A stretch of 53,563 nucleotides of DNA. Source: Thiotrichaceae bacterium. GTDB taxonomy: Bacteria; Pseudomonadota; Gammaproteobacteria; Thiotrichales; Thiotrichaceae. Positions 52,937 through 53,563 of this stretch are shown here, piece by piece. The stretch spans positions 9,348 through 62,910 of the forward strand of contig JALWMR010000059.1 in NCBI GenBank assembly GCA_027083815.1, written 5' to 3'. Under the pieces are notes generated by a model. It worked only from the letters and a program-made list of their open reading frames with translations, ran no database searches and was not told the DNA's origin. Each line of letters begins with the position of its first letter. Position 1 is the stretch's first letter. Made by a program: the position numbers and the translations under genes.

Positions 52937-53563
52937 TTAAACCGTTAAAAACTTTTGTACCAATTTTTCATTTAGCTCTGGCATCTCACCAGTCGCAACA
53001 TTTTTGCCTCGTTCCATCAAGCAAAAATAATCACCAACCCGCCGTGCAAATGGTAGTTTTTGCTCAACAAGCAGGATGGTAATTCCCATCTCGGTACTAA
53101 GTTTGATAATAATATCACCAATCTGGTGCACAATATTGGGTTGAATACCTTCGGTTGGTTCATCAAGAATCAACATTTCCGGATCAATAACCAGGGCGCG
53201 TCCTATCGCTAGTTGTTGTTGCTGACCACCTGAAAGGTCGCCACCACGCCGGTTTATCATATCCTTTAGGACAGGAAATAAGTCAAAAATAAAGTCAGGT
53301 GTTTTCTTTACGCCATCCTTACGGGCAAACAAGCCGAGTTCCAAATTTTCACCAACGGTGAGTTGTGGAAAAATTTGACGACCCTGTGGCACATAACCCA
53401 AACCCATGCCGGCGCGCTTTTCGGCAATTTGATTTTGAATTTCTTCGCCATTAAACACGATTGTACCACTACGAACTTCCTGCAATCCCATAATGCATTG
53501 CAACAGGGTTGTTTTTCCGACCCCATTACGGCCCATCAGACAGGTGCATTTACCTTTTATCAC
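52937..53563 (-). CDS. urtE: Urea ABC transporter ATPase UrtE (5' end outside window)
   Basis: ATP-binding subunit of the urea importer UrtABCDE. 208 residues are visible: Walker A GRNGVGKTT, Q-loop GYVPQGRQIFPQLTVGENL, signature LSGGQQQQLAIGRAL and Walker B MLILDEPTEGIQP. The NMI family begins about 25 residues earlier, beyond the window edge. Its position upstream of the urease operon means urea uptake and hydrolysis are co-encoded. Confidence 0.9.
   Translation of the reverse strand: MIKGKCTCLMGRNGVGKTTLLQCIMGLQEVRSGTIVFNGEEIQNQIAEKRAGMGLGYVPQGRQIFPQLTVGENLELGLFARKDGVKKTPDFIFDLFPVLKDMINRRGGDLSGGQQQQLAIGRALVIDPEMLILDEPTEGIQPNIVHQIGDIIIKLSTEMGITILLVEQKLPFARRVGDYFCLMERGKNVATGEMPELNEKLVQKFLTV

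Noticed and set aside
1..53563. CRISPR, tRNA, prophage or integrase signals
   Set aside because: No regularly spaced repeats, tRNA-like folds, integrase or phage structural genes were seen; the window is chromosomal core with small repeats.

Overview
This is a chromosomal stretch of an AT-rich gammaproteobacterium. The evidence is core gene order: smg-dprA-lysM protein facing def-fmt-rsmB, then DUF4390-ntrY-ntrX-trkA-trkH, trxA next to rho, and a 6S RNA. A soxB gene, a NarK-type nitrate/nitrite transporter and a urea transporter/urease cluster suggest a marine or sediment sulfur-oxidising lineage, perhaps Thiotrichales-like. That placement is an inference. I see no tRNA, rRNA, prophage, CRISPR array or complete insertion sequence.

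Layout. 1-3187: the tail of a polyamine-type ABC importer (binding protein, two permeases). 3252-4088: secreted ankyrin protein. 4165-4545: non-coding mobile DNA beside lexA. 5439-5629: 6S RNA. 5684-9096: leftward operon of an MFS transporter, birA, coaX and a SPOR protein. 9097-9591: repeats and an FNR-type box ahead of a 31-residue membrane ORF. 9671-11991: a divergent tetR/MAPEG pair, rarD, and a Cys-rich mini-protein. 12052-12975: remnant of a molybdopterin oxidoreductase. 13016-18914: topA, smg, dprA and a LysM lipoprotein, all leftward. 19045-29552: def, fmt, rsmB, DUF4390, ntrYX, trkAH and a methyltransferase, all rightward. 29688-33133: a VolA-like surface lipase with its FadL-type partner. 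33282-37665: ppx, a glycosyltransferase, DUF3530 and DUF3108. 37998-41957: soxB facing trxA-rho. 42118-44206: a 68-residue protein coupled to a Rad50-like ATPase with a membrane hairpin in its coiled-coil region. 44351-47289: narK and two secreted proteins. 47557-53563: urtE, a small membrane protein and ureD-A-B-C-E-F-G, all leftward.

Two themes stand out. First, the gaps between genes are colonised by several families of small non-autonomous repeats. The most striking is a unit with an A5-GT stem, a loop of six or seven G and an AC-T3-5 arm. It occurs ten times, always between genes, twice as perfect inverted pairs. Three other MITE-like elements have terminal inverted repeats. Second, some regulators and machines look atypical: NtrX has lost GAFTGA, Walker B and both arginine-finger residues; the Rad50-like ATPase has a membrane hairpin where a zinc hook would be; and a tiny ORF sits behind an FNR-type site at class II spacing.

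Metabolically, UrtE (urea uptake) and urease would supply ammonia, NtrYX may link nitrogen or redox status to transcription, TrkAH takes up potassium, and SoxB would act on thiosulfate-derived sulfur in the periplasm. The other sox genes and any nitrate reductase must lie outside the window if they exist.
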